Shown here: positions 35,719-44,008 of the stretch, piece after piece | How positions within the stretch are numbered: position 1 is the first letter of the stretch | Layout of the letters: each line of letters begins with the position of its first letter | The notes under the pieces: generated by a model | Seen by the model: only the letters and a program-made list of their open reading frames with translations | The model's database searches: none | Told to the model about the DNA's origin: nothing | Position numbers and translations under genes: made by a program | NCBI RefSeq assembly: GCF_900182605.1 | Contig: NZ_FXTB01000002.1 | Span: 310,001 to 374,000, forward strand | Direction of reading: 5' to 3' | DNA from: Saccharicrinis carchari | GTDB taxonomy: Bacteria; Bacteroidota; Bacteroidia; Bacteroidales; Marinilabiliaceae | Length of the DNA stretch: 64,000 nt

Positions 35719-36987
35719 CTATTTTATAAAATCCGGCGTTACGGTAAGCATTACATAGCCCCATTGCTGAAAAGCAGTGTGGTCGCCACCTTTTAGCAGT
35801 TGCATGTTTTCTGAAGCAAACATTGTAGACCATCCAAAATCGAAACGCACCATAGGTTTAAAAGCCCACCCCAATGATAGGTCTATCTCGGTACCCAGGT
35901 TTTTGCCGGCATCGGACGAGATATCAGCTGCAGCGGCAAAGTAATGGATATGACCGCCAAAGCTTAGCTTGTTCATTTTATGACTGATTTTTGCATAAAT
36001 ATCTATCAGGCCTGCATTATTGATATGATTACCTACATAGAAATAATCCATAAAACCATTGAATTTATGGTTGGTACCATAAAAGGGTGTAAACGATTTG
36101 TTTTTATCACCATCCTCATTAAAAGCTGTGCCCGATAGCATTTCGAATCCTCCCGTGATGCCGGTCTCCGGGTTTAGCTTGCCTGAAGCTTCGAATAGAA
36201 TATTATAGGCGTTCAAATCTCTGTTGCCTGCATCTTTCCCTACCTGCAAATAGGCGTTAGCGGCTATATTAACTGCATCCAGTCCGGTAACGAACCTACC
36301 ACCTAAGGTTTGGCTGTACTTCGTTTTTTGTTCTACTCCAAATCCCGGGCTCAAAGGAAATGCAACTCCGTTATTTAAGAACAGCAGACTCAACTTTGTG
36401 GCTTCCCACTGTTGATGTGCCCAGAAAAATTGCATCGACTTATAGGCATCTGGACCGTTATAGTCGGCGTTTGTGATGTTATTATTTTGATGAAAAGCAA
36501 AACCGGCATGGATGTCCCATTCGCCCTTGTACTTGAACAAAGCCAAATCGTGTGAGCGTGCTTGTTGTGCCCAGCCCACGTTACCAAAAATACGATGATC
36601 GTCGTAAATAAGCTCTTGCCTTCCGGCTCTTAAACTGAACTTATCATTAAAAAGCACTTCAGCCCAGGCCTCATGCACAGAGATGGAATTATTTTCATTG
36701 CCAACTAATTGCGGTTGGTTTCCCCACTGTCTAACATCTTGAAGAACCAGCTTAGTAAGCACATATTCGTTTTTAAACATACTGTTCAGGCGGGTGCGTT
36801 GGGTTGAGATAAGCGAGGCATCCTGCCCTTCTACGGCTAATGATTTATAGCCTCGGTTTAACTCCACCCGGGGACGAATTTCGCTGCTTAGTGTAAATTG
36901 TGCTATTAACAAGCCGGGCAAAACACAACCGAGTACTGTACTTAAAATGAGTATTTTTATTAGGCGATTGTAGCTATTGTTTTTCAT
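35719..36987 (-). CDS. Outer-membrane porin, alginate-export (AlgE-like) family
   Basis: A 422-residue protein with a signal peptide (1-29) and a strand-rich body. FTLSSEIRPRVELNRGYKS, LISTQRTRLNSMF and the AWAEVLFNDKFSLRAGRQEL block match the alginate_exp family seen in Bacteroidota and Proteobacteria. The protein ends VMLTVTPDFIK. The family includes alginate exporters, but many members are general porins. It lies 124 bases from the nrfHA operon with a terminator between, on the same strand. A role in anion or nitrite passage is speculation; the porin call itself is fairly sure. Confidence 0.78.
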   Translation of the reverse strand: MKNNSYNRLIKILILSTVLGCVLPGLLIAQFTLSSEIRPRVELNRGYKSLAVEGQDASLISTQRTRLNSMFKNEYVLTKLVLQDVRQWGNQPQLVGNENNSISVHEAWAEVLFNDKFSLRAGRQELIYDDHRIFGNVGWAQQARSHDLALFKYKGEWDIHAGFAFHQNNNITNADYNGPDAYKSMQFFWAHQQWEATKLSLLFLNNGVAFPLSPGFGVEQKTKYSQTLGGRFVTGLDAVNIAANAYLQVGKDAGNRDLNAYNILFEASGKLNPETGITGGFEMLSGTAFNEDGDKNKSFTPFYGTNHKFNGFMDYFYVGNHINNAGLIDIYAKISHKMNKLSFGGHIHYFAAAADISSDAGKNLGTEIDLSLGWAFKPMVRFDFGWSTMFASENMQLLKGGDHTAFQQWGYVMLTVTPDFIK

Positions 36988-37030
36988 GATAGATGATTTT
37001 AGATTTTCAGATCAATACCTTGTCGGGTTC

Positions 37031-37069
37031 AAAAAAAGGCAACGGATTGAACTGATAGTTTCCGTTGCC
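37031..37069 (-). terminator. Intrinsic terminator of the nrfHA operon
   Basis: On the minus strand GGCAACGG and CCGTTGCC (arms at 37062-37069 and 37038-37045) with a 16-base loop are followed by a seven-T run (37037-37031). It lies 43 bases after the nrfA stop and before the porin start. Confidence 0.8.
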
Positions 37070-37111
37070 TTTTAATATTAAAATCATAGATAAGTTTTCA
37101 TCCAACGTGGT

Positions 37112-38596
37112 TTACGATTTTTCACGTGCTTGTGCTTCCTCAATCCATTTGGGGAGAAGATTTTCTTTAAATGCCTGCTTTTCCTTATGCAATTCTTCCA
37201 TATCCAAGCCAATAAATTTTTGAGCTTTAGCTTTGGTTTCGATATCCGGATACGGTACCTCTTCGTTATGACCTAATTGAGCCAAAAGTCGGGCTAGTTT
37301 AATCCTTGTTTCCTGGGCAATATCAATTCCGGTACCAATTACACGGCCAATTTCTACGGGTGCATGGAAAGATCCTCCGTGACTTGCAGCGGCATAGTCC
37401 CAACGCCATTGCGCATGGCGAATGCCCATTAATATATCTTGCATCTGTGTTTCGTTAGCACCTACATCCCAGGCTTTTTTTGCTTCTACATGAGCTCGTA
37501 CAATGAGTTCTTCCAGCTTGTCGCGGTTTTCAATAATCTTGTCCTGGTTGTCATAAACATTGGCTATCAGGTTGGCCGTTTCCTGACGGTGACATACCTG
37601 ACACGAGTTGGCCACGTTATTGAGTGGCGATTGTATTTTGTGGTCGGTAAATTTTTGTCCACCCTCACTTTTGTAAGGCATATGGCAATCGGCACACGAA
37701 ACACCCCTGTCGGCATGTATGCCCGTCATATATACCTCGTAACCGGGGTGCTGAGCCTTTAGCATGGGCGCTTTGCTCAATGCGTGCGTCCAGTCCGAAA
37801 ACTCGATATTGTCATAGTACTCCTCCATGTCTTCCGCCGTCAACCCACCGTCCCATGGCAAGGTAAGGTAATTGGCACCATCTACCTTTTTCTTGTCAAA
37901 ATAGTACTCTACATGGCACTGTGCACAAACCAGGCTGCGCATTTCCTGGTGCGATGCCTTTGTGATGTCTTTACCTTGACGGTCGAAAGCTTCTATCAGG
38001 GCAGGACGGGTAATCCTGAGGTTCATGGTTTCAGGATCGTGGCAATCGGCACATCCTATAGGGTTCACTACCTCAGCGCCTAAGCTGGCCCAGGTTCCTT
38101 TATAAAATTCATCTACGCCATGCTCATTCATCAGGCGGGGTACATCGGGGCTCTTGCAAGTCCAACAGGTTGATGGCATAGGGCCATCATCTGCACTCTG
38201 GGGGCCTCCTGTTCTCAGGGTATTCACCACATCGGTAATGGCATAATAATGGCCACGTCCCTGACTATAATCTTTGGCAAAACCGTACCCGGCCCATAGC
38301 ACTACCAATCGAGGATCTACCTCTAACATATCAATCATGGCACTGCCGTTGTACTTACTGGCAAAGGTGGTATCCGACGTTTGGTAATACGATTGGAACT
38401 GGCGTGGGTAGTTCTCGCCCCACACTTCGTTTCTGGGTTCAAATTCCGATACAGGTGTTTGCGGCACATTTACAAAGGCGGCCTCGGCTCTGCGCTCAAC
38501 AATGGAGGAGGCCAGTAATCCTAATAAGAAGACAACAATTACGGTAGCAAAAAATATGAGCCATGCCAGCCATGGTCGTTTTTCAAACATTTTCAT
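37112..38596 (-). CDS. nrfA: Cytochrome c nitrite reductase catalytic subunit NrfA
   Basis: A 494-residue pentaheme periplasmic enzyme that reduces nitrite to ammonium with six electrons. The active-site heme is bound by the unusual CWTCK motif (about residues 144-148) and four CxxCH motifs follow (CADCH, CAQCH, CADCH, CQVCH). The N-terminal helix (WLAWLIFFATVIVVFLLGLL) acts as a signal anchor. Length and heme order match the family. It starts 48 bases after nrfH, its electron donor from menaquinol, so the pair forms the usual Nrf system of nitrite respiration. Regulation probably goes through the palindrome upstream of nrfH. Confidence 0.97.
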   Translation of the reverse strand: MKMFEKRPWLAWLIFFATVIVVFLLGLLASSIVERRAEAAFVNVPQTPVSEFEPRNEVWGENYPRQFQSYYQTSDTTFASKYNGSAMIDMLEVDPRLVVLWAGYGFAKDYSQGRGHYYAITDVVNTLRTGGPQSADDGPMPSTCWTCKSPDVPRLMNEHGVDEFYKGTWASLGAEVVNPIGCADCHDPETMNLRITRPALIEAFDRQGKDITKASHQEMRSLVCAQCHVEYYFDKKKVDGANYLTLPWDGGLTAEDMEEYYDNIEFSDWTHALSKAPMLKAQHPGYEVYMTGIHADRGVSCADCHMPYKSEGGQKFTDHKIQSPLNNVANSCQVCHRQETANLIANVYDNQDKIIENRDKLEELIVRAHVEAKKAWDVGANETQMQDILMGIRHAQWRWDYAAASHGGSFHAPVEIGRVIGTGIDIAQETRIKLARLLAQLGHNEEVPYPDIETKAKAQKFIGLDMEELHKEKQAFKENLLPKWIEEAQAREKS

Positions 38597-38644
38597 AGGT
38601 GTATATTTTAAGTTGTATTTATTCAGTAAGTTTTATCAGTACAT

Positions 38645-39238
38645 CTATTTTGTATATTTCTTTAGCCAGTCCGGTACGGGACTTTCAGGTAGCGGCACTC
38701 TGGCATTAGGCGTGCTGCTGATGCTGTTTACCCTGCCATGAGGCACCTCGCGATGGCATTCCCAGCATTTGCGATCCTGTGTGTGAGCTGTATGGTTGGC
38801 TACACCTGCACCCAGTTTAGAGTCGGTTATTTGTTGATGATGGCAGCGGATGCAATTTTGATGTACTACCTCAGCACCTTCGTCTTTAATAAAAATAACT
38901 TCGGGCTCCGCACGCATTGTGAAAACCGTGGCGTGTCGTAAGCCGTCTTTTGCCTTAAAGTAATAGGTGTTAAACACATTGTCTTGTGGAACGTGGCAGT
39001 CGTTACAAGTGGTCCACTCGCGATGCGAACTGTGTTTCCAGGTGGCATACTGCGGTGCCATGATATGACAGTTTACGCATGTTTCCGGTTTATCGGATAA
39101 ATACGACGGTGCATTGGACACCTTAAATGTAAAGAGTGCCAAACCAACAAAAATGGCTATGGTAATCATTACCGGAAACTGCCAGCGTGGAGGAGGAAGA
39201 AAGCTTTTTAGCATAGTAGGATCAATTGAAATTAACAC
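38645..39238 (-). CDS. nrfH: Cytochrome c nitrite reductase small subunit NrfH
   Basis: A 197-residue tetraheme quinol dehydrogenase of the NapC/NirT family. One membrane helix (about 19-36, WQFPVMITIAIFVGLALF) is followed by four heme motifs: CVNCH, CNDCH, CIRCH and CWECH. It oxidises menaquinol in the inner membrane and passes electrons to NrfA in a tight complex. The gene is first in the operon with nrfA. The HGRVNS block near the end is typical of NrfH. There is no sign of damage. Confidence 0.96.
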   Translation of the reverse strand: MLISIDPTMLKSFLPPPRWQFPVMITIAIFVGLALFTFKVSNAPSYLSDKPETCVNCHIMAPQYATWKHSSHREWTTCNDCHVPQDNVFNTYYFKAKDGLRHATVFTMRAEPEVIFIKDEGAEVVHQNCIRCHHQQITDSKLGAGVANHTAHTQDRKCWECHREVPHGRVNSISSTPNARVPLPESPVPDWLKKYTK

Positions 39239-39270
39239 GTTAAAAATAGTTAAAGCAATTATATTATAAT

Positions 39271-39286
39271 GTAACGGATGTTACAA
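39271..39286. promoter_or_regulatory. CRP/FNR-type palindrome upstream of nrfH
   Basis: TGTAAC-GGAT-GTTACA, six-base arms and four-base spacer, centred 40 bases upstream of the nrfH ATG at 39238. The shape is that of CRP/FNR-family sites (two half-sites, four to six bases apart). The position fits control of a nitrite-respiration operon by an oxygen, nitrite or NO sensor. The regulator gene is not in the window. Confidence 0.55.
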
Positions 39287-39531
39287 TTTTGGCCTTTAAA
39301 CCGGATTTTAGGCTAATTTAAATCCATTCTAAAAAGGATGAGGAAAGAAAAATGGCGTATAACGTATATGTGTTGGTAGTGACTTTGTCCAAAAAAAAGA
39401 GTAGTGGCCGCAAAGGGCAATATATACTTATCTGCTCTCTTAGGTAGATTTTTTTTAAAATTTTAAAGTGCAATAAATCAGTATGATATGATTTATAGGG
39501 AAAAATTTATTGCAAAATATAGTAATAGGTA

Positions 39532-39563
39532 TTGCATAGTACCAAATAAAAGCCATATATTTG
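39532..39563 (+). promoter_or_regulatory. Promoter of the padR-pspC operon
   Basis: TATATTTG at 39556-39563 is an exact -7 box, and a TTG at 39532-39534 lies 21 bases upstream as a -33 element. The start codon of padR is 77 bases downstream. Both elements and their spacing fit the Bacteroidota sigma consensus. Confidence 0.6.
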
Positions 39564-39639
39564 TAATGCCATATTCAAGGTTAAGGCAGATACTGTTGAT
39601 TTACGATGTTGTGAATAGAAAATATAAAAAAAGCATCCT

Positions 39640-39978
39640 ATGAAGATTGAAAATACAAAAGCACAGATGAGAAAGGGGGTTCTGGAATATTGCATACTTG
39701 CTATACTAACGCGCAGCGCCAAATACACCTCCGATATAATCAGTGAGCTAAAAGATGCCAGAATGATTGTGGTTGAGGGTACCTTGTACCCTTTGTTGAC
39801 CCGTTTAAAAAATGCCGGACTTTTGTCGTATCGTTGGGAGGAGTCTACACAGGGGCCGCCACGCAAATATTACGAACTGACTGAAAAGGGTACAGACTTT
39901 CTTTCTGAATTGGATACATCTTGGGCCGATTTGGTAAATGCAGTAACTGTGATAAAAAACAACTCGCAAACATCTTAA
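39640..39978 (+). CDS. PadR-family transcriptional regulator
   Basis: A 112-residue winged-helix protein. RKGVLEYCILAILTRSAKYTSDIISEL and VVEGTLYPLLTRLKNAGLLSYRW are the core of the PadR family. The protein is short, of the PadR-s2 type, with only the start of the C-terminal dimer helix. It lies four bases before the first PspC gene. PadR-PspC pairs recur in Bacteroidota and probably act together in envelope stress, with PadR repressing its own operon (inference). The inducing signal is unknown. Confidence 0.93.
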   Translation: MKIENTKAQMRKGVLEYCILAILTRSAKYTSDIISELKDARMIVVEGTLYPLLTRLKNAGLLSYRWEESTQGPPRKYYELTEKGTDFLSELDTSWADLVNAVTVIKNNSQTS

Positions 39979-39982
39979 AATC

Positions 39983-40978
39983 ATGAAGAAAACAATAAAT
40001 ATTAATTTGAGCGGCAGAGTTTTTTATATTGATGATGATGCTTTTGCTCGTTTAAGAGGGTATCTGGACAGACTGGAAAAATATTTTGCAAACCAGGAGG
40101 GTGCCCAGGAAATAATAAGTGATATTGAAAGCCGGATTGCTGAATTATTGAGCGAAAAAATAGCTGGCCTATCGGCGGTAGTAAGCATGCACATGGTAGA
40201 GGAAGTGATGGCCATGATGGGGCAGCCCGAGGATTTCGATTCTGAAGATAGCGAGAAAGAGCCCGAGAGAAAATCTAATTACAGTAGCTATGCTCAGCCT
40301 AATAGTAAAAGATTGTTCCGCGATTTAGAAAGCCGTGTGCTGGGGGGTGTGTGCGGTGGTTTAGGGGCCTATTTGAGCATCGACCCGGTGTGGGTACGCG
40401 TAATTTTTGCATTGCTCATATTTGTAGGGTTGGGCACCATTGTGCCTATATATATTGTATTGTGGATTATTGTGCCTCCGGCCGTAACCACTGCCCAAAA
40501 ATTGCAGATGCATGGTAAAAATGTAACTATCGACAACATAGAAAAAGCCATCCGCAAGGAGTACGAAGATGTTAAACGACAGTTTGGTAAAGTACGTGGC
40601 ACTAATTTTTATAAAAAGAGCGAGCGCTGGTGGAACAAATTTAACAAGAGGGATAGAACCACGCTCATTATCGTTGCTGTTGTGGGTGGCGCCATATTGC
40701 TCTTTAATATGTTTACGTTTAATTTTACTCATACCGAATTGGTTCATAATAGTTTTACCGTTCCCACTTTTATGAATGAAGTGAACTTTCGTATCGGACA
40801 CCTGCCGTTTTTCCATTTTCCTGGATGGGTAGTAATCGCAATGTTATTTCTACTGATAGGACTTTTGTTTCGTACGGCCTTTAAAATAATCCTGTATATA
40901 ATAGGCTTTGCTATTTTAACAGTTTTTGGTATTAAGATCCTGAGCTTTATACTGGGCAGTGCTTTTATTTTTTGGTAA
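39983..40978 (+). CDS. PspC-domain membrane protein 1
   Basis: A 331-residue protein. Residues 1-90 form a cytosolic sensor-like alpha/beta segment (MKKTININLSGRVFYIDDDAF, EEVMAMMGQPEDF). The PspC domain lies at about 108-172 (KRLFRDLESRVLGGVCGGLGAYLSIDPVWVRVIF) and ends in a membrane helix, and three more helices follow at about 230-330. PspC proteins are membrane sensors of phage-shock or envelope stress. No PspA is visible nearby. It shares its opening and PspC segment with the next gene, so the two arose by duplication. Expression is coupled to padR by the four-base gap. Confidence 0.9.
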   Translation: MKKTININLSGRVFYIDDDAFARLRGYLDRLEKYFANQEGAQEIISDIESRIAELLSEKIAGLSAVVSMHMVEEVMAMMGQPEDFDSEDSEKEPERKSNYSSYAQPNSKRLFRDLESRVLGGVCGGLGAYLSIDPVWVRVIFALLIFVGLGTIVPIYIVLWIIVPPAVTTAQKLQMHGKNVTIDNIEKAIRKEYEDVKRQFGKVRGTNFYKKSERWWNKFNKRDRTTLIIVAVVGGAILLFNMFTFNFTHTELVHNSFTVPTFMNEVNFRIGHLPFFHFPGWVVIAMLFLLIGLLFRTAFKIILYIIGFAILTVFGIKILSFILGSAFIFW

Positions 40979-41146
40979 TAGTTGATAGAGGCTTTTGATG
41001 TAAGTACGTGGGGGTAATTTTACCAGCCCCTGCACCGCATCTGATTTTGTTATCCATTTCGAGATACTAAAAAAATGAAACGCGCATACAAATTCAGTCA
41101 TTTAAATTGCATATAGGGGAATAATTGGATTTTTCAGGAGTTCCAT

Positions 41147-41224
41147 ATGACCGACGATAGAAAAAATAATACATATGAAAAAAACACTATACATCAACCT
41201 AAACGGCTTTGCTTTTCATATTGA
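41147..41224 (+). CDS. Candidate 25-residue leader ORF overlapping pspC 2
   Basis: The AGGAG at 41136-41140 is the best Shine-Dalgarno sequence in the area, and it is set six bases before an ATG at 41147 rather than the pspC start at 41175. That ATG opens a 25-codon frame (MTDDRKNNTYEKN then HQPK) that overlaps the pspC 2 start in another frame. The pspC start has no Shine-Dalgarno of its own. Translation of the leader could control the start of pspC 2. It may be chance. Confidence 0.35.
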   Translation: MTDDRKNNTYEKNTIHQPKRLCFSY

Positions 41225-42656
41225 TGAGGATGCATATGAGAAATTAAACCAATATCTTAAAAATATTGAAAGAAGTTTCTCTGACAAAGAGGAAGCCAAA
41301 GAGATAGTTTCGGATATTGAAGCCCGTATTGCTGAGCTTTTTCACAGTAAAAAGCAATCAATGAATGAAGTAATCACTTTAGGCGAAGTGGAGGAGGTGA
41401 TGGGCACCATTGGGCAGCCACAGGATATTGCCAACGAAACAGAAGAGGAAGAAAATTACCAACGCCAACCTTCCGGCGAAATGGCTCCACCTTTGTATGG
41501 CAAACGTTTGTACCGCGATCCGGATAATCGTGTGCTGGGGGGTGTATGTGGTGGCCTTGGTGCTTATTTCAACGTGGATCCCTTAGTGTTCCGTATCTTG
41601 TTTTTATTTACATTTTTCTTTTATGGATCATCACTACTGGTTTACATCGTATTATGGATAGCGATGCCCGAAGCAATTACTATCACGGAAAAGCTACAGA
41701 TGAAAGGTCCCGCGGGGTATGAACGTTGGGAGGAAAACCTGAGGAATGAATACCGAGAGGTTTCGGACAGGTTTAAACGATCCAAGGCTTATCAAGGTTC
41801 GTCAGGAGCGTTTTCCAGAGGTTCCGACACCATCGGTAATGCGATCAGTGGCTTATTACAAGCGCTGGCTGTTATTATTGGTGCTGTATTAATGATAACC
41901 ACTTTAATTGTACTGGTGTCATTAATATTCGCATTTACCTTTGGTTTTACCTTCCTCGATTTTTCAGGCGTGGGAAATTACCTCACCTCCCTGCCCAGCT
42001 TGTTTATATCCGGTAAGGATATGATTTTTGGGAGTATAGGACTTGTATTGGTTACATGTATTCCTGTGGTAGCATTGTTTTACCTGGGGTTTAGACTTGT
42101 TTTTAGGTTTAAGTCCAGAATTAAATTCGCGGGACTGGCTTCGCTGGCGCTATGGGTAATAGGCCTTATAATGTTGTTTTATGCTTCGGCACGTGTGGCG
42201 GGTGATTTTGCCGTATCGCATGATACCTATCAAAAAGAATTGCTGCAACTGCCTAACGACAGCATTATTTACCTAAAACCGAACCCCGCGGTTTATAACA
42301 ACCAACTTAAAAATCATTTGTTTGATGTTAATCAACTAGATGTGTATGCAGATAATAAAAAGTTTTATGTACAAGGCAGTCCTCGTATAGAACTGGTGTC
42401 AGGCCGTGAGTATTCCATCGAAATTATGAAATCGGCCAGAGGGAAGACGATTGATCAAGCCCAAAAAAATTGCGATGATATTGAGTTTTTCTGGATGCAG
42501 GAAGATGCTGTGTTGAATGTGGATGCTATTTTTACCCTTCAGGAGGAAAGCAAAATAAGAAACCAAAAGTTGAAGGTGATCCTCACTGTTCCGCAAGACG
42601 TTACTGTAAATGTAGATGATGAGCTGGAATGGATGGTATATAATCGTATCAATTGA
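41175..42656 (+). CDS. PspC-domain membrane protein 2
   Basis: A 493-residue paralogue of the preceding protein. The MKKTLYINLNGFAFHIDEDAYEKL opening aligns with the start of PspC 1 and fixes the start. A PspC domain lies at about 108-172 (KRLYRDPDNRVLGGVCGGLGAYFNVDP), three to four membrane helices follow at about 215-340, and a periplasmic or cytosolic beta-rich tail of 150 residues is found only in this copy. That tail (LLQLPNDSIIYLKPNP, VTVNVDDELEWMVY) resembles the adhesin-like DUF2807 type tail often fused to PspC in this phylum. It is followed 27 bases later by the DUF4252 gene, an operon. Confidence 0.88.
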   Translation: MKKTLYINLNGFAFHIDEDAYEKLNQYLKNIERSFSDKEEAKEIVSDIEARIAELFHSKKQSMNEVITLGEVEEVMGTIGQPQDIANETEEEENYQRQPSGEMAPPLYGKRLYRDPDNRVLGGVCGGLGAYFNVDPLVFRILFLFTFFFYGSSLLVYIVLWIAMPEAITITEKLQMKGPAGYERWEENLRNEYREVSDRFKRSKAYQGSSGAFSRGSDTIGNAISGLLQALAVIIGAVLMITTLIVLVSLIFAFTFGFTFLDFSGVGNYLTSLPSLFISGKDMIFGSIGLVLVTCIPVVALFYLGFRLVFRFKSRIKFAGLASLALWVIGLIMLFYASARVAGDFAVSHDTYQKELLQLPNDSIIYLKPNPAVYNNQLKNHLFDVNQLDVYADNKKFYVQGSPRIELVSGREYSIEIMKSARGKTIDQAQKNCDDIEFFWMQEDAVLNVDAIFTLQEESKIRNQKLKVILTVPQDVTVNVDDELEWMVYNRIN

Positions 42657-42683
42657 TTGGGTGCGAAAAAAAGCGTTAACAGT

Positions 42684-43184
42684 ATGAAAAATTTAGTGCG
42701 TATTGCCTTGGTATTATGGCTGATGGGTGTTGGCAGCCTTTTTGTTTTTTCGCAGCAAAAAACGACCGAAAGAATGTTTAAGGATTTTCGCGGTATGGAT
42801 GAGGTGACCTATTTGTCGCTTTCAAAGAATCTGCTCCAATTTATGGATTTTGATGCAGAAAATGAGGACAAAGAACAAGCCAGCAAGATAAGAGGTGATT
42901 TAAAAGAGGTGAGGTTGGTGATGTTTAAGCCCAACAAAGCACCAAAACAAAGATTCATTGAAAAGGTGCGGCATTACATGAGGAAAGGCGGTTGTAGCAG
43001 GGTGGAAGATATTGATTCCGAAGTGGATGCAGAAGTTTGGGTACAGCGCAGGGGGCGTAAGGTAAAAGAGTGTCACGTGATACTACAGGGTCAACAAAAC
43101 GGTGTGCTACTCTCTTTTTTTGGTGATTTTAAGATGGAAGATGTAGAAAGAATGCGTAAAAAAATACAGGATTATGAAGATTGA
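42684..43184 (+). CDS. DUF4252-family exported protein
   Basis: A 166-residue protein from the ATG at 42684; the open frame extends upstream to a TTG directly after the pspC 2 stop, but the ATG gives a normal signal peptide (MKNLVRIALVLWLMGVG to FSQQ). The body (TERMFKDFRGMDEVTYLSLS, DLKEVRLVMFKPNK, LSFFGDFKMEDVERM) matches the DUF4252 pattern. Members are small secreted proteins of unknown function often near PspC or anti-sigma genes. It ends the padR operon. A convergent hairpin follows before queD. Confidence 0.78.
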   Translation: MKNLVRIALVLWLMGVGSLFVFSQQKTTERMFKDFRGMDEVTYLSLSKNLLQFMDFDAENEDKEQASKIRGDLKEVRLVMFKPNKAPKQRFIEKVRHYMRKGGCSRVEDIDSEVDAEVWVQRRGRKVKECHVILQGQQNGVLLSFFGDFKMEDVERMRKKIQDYED

Positions 43185-43256
43185 TTCGAATTACAAACAG
43201 ATGATTATATGGGTTTTATGAGAATGTTCGTTTTTCTATTTGCGCATTTGCCGTAT

Positions 43257-43283
43257 TTCCTGCATTAAAAGCGTTTGCAGGAA
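43257..43283. terminator. Hairpin between convergent DUF4252 and queD genes
   Basis: TTCCTGCA (43257-43264) and TGCAGGAA (43276-43283) with an 11-base loop, followed on the plus strand by interrupted T-rich sequence. A weak bidirectional terminator. Confidence 0.5.
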
Positions 43284-43297
43284 GGCTTTTCACTTTT

Positions 43298-43900
43298 TCA
43301 AAATATCCTTTCTACCTGGGGATTTACAAAAGGTTTAGCGTCTAACTCACCTTTGTGGTACATCAATAGTTTATCATACATCTCAGCATCTTTCCATTCG
43401 TCTTTTACGGCTTGGCTAAAAGTTACATCAGCCAACTCAAAGGTAAACCAATCCAAATCTTTTCGAAATGCTTCTGCATAGCCTGTATCCGTTTCGTGCA
43501 CCCGCACTGAACTAACACTTACCTTGCCCTCACCATTTTTAAATTCTGTGGCCTGCAATGTTTTGTCAATAAGAAACAACAGTGTAAGTGCAAAGCACTC
43601 GGCCGAGGGACTTACAGGCATTTCGATGTAACGCTCGCTATTGTTTCTGATAAATGTTTTAAATTCGTCACTTTCCTTGTCCCACATAGCATAGGCATGG
43701 TCAAAGCTATCAATTATATCCTTTATGGTACCTTTGGTCAAACCGAAATCGTAAATCATATGGCCAAAGTCGAGTTTGTTTGAGCTTAAAAATACTTCCA
43801 CCACGTAGCTGTGTCCGTGAAGCGATTTTTTACACCTGTCGCTCGAACAGTCCCGCACAATATGGGCTCCCTCAAATTTAAATTTCTTTCTGATTATCAT
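43298..43900 (-). CDS. queD: 6-carboxytetrahydropterin synthase (QueD) family
   Basis: A 200-residue protein from the Met at 43900; a 25-residue upstream extension in the same frame is not conserved in character. Zinc ligands come from FEGAHIV and SLHGHSY; KLDFGHMIYDFG and SFDHAYAMW provide the next motifs. It also has CSSDRCKKS with two Cys, one likely the catalytic Cys. QueD converts dihydroneopterin triphosphate to 6-carboxytetrahydropterin, the first step toward preQ0 and queuosine. FolE, which makes that substrate, is 161 bases upstream on the same strand, so the two form one pathway block. The C-terminal extension (from about 130) is longer than in E. coli QueD, which is 120 residues. 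Confidence 0.8.
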   Translation of the reverse strand: MIIRKKFKFEGAHIVRDCSSDRCKKSLHGHSYVVEVFLSSNKLDFGHMIYDFGLTKGTIKDIIDSFDHAYAMWDKESDEFKTFIRNNSERYIEMPVSPSAECFALTLLFLIDKTLQATEFKNGEGKVSVSSVRVHETDTGYAEAFRKDLDWFTFELADVTFSQAVKDEWKDAEMYDKLLMYHKGELDAKPFVNPQVERIF

Positions 43901-44008
43901 TAAGGTTTTATATCTTTTATTTTTATGGCCATAAGGCTTGTTTATCCTTTCAACTGCATACTTAGCAAAAGCCACACCGCCTGAAGTTATTTTGTAAGCT
44001 CCTAACTG

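Noticed and set aside
39507-39866. A 119-codon minus-strand frame across the padR start
   Set aside because: It overlaps the padR gene and its promoter, and its residues show no family pattern.
43069-43084. A parS-like CACGTG centre with partly matching flanks
   Set aside because: Only 12 of 16 positions fit TGTTTCACGTGAAACA, and it lies inside the DUF4252 gene.
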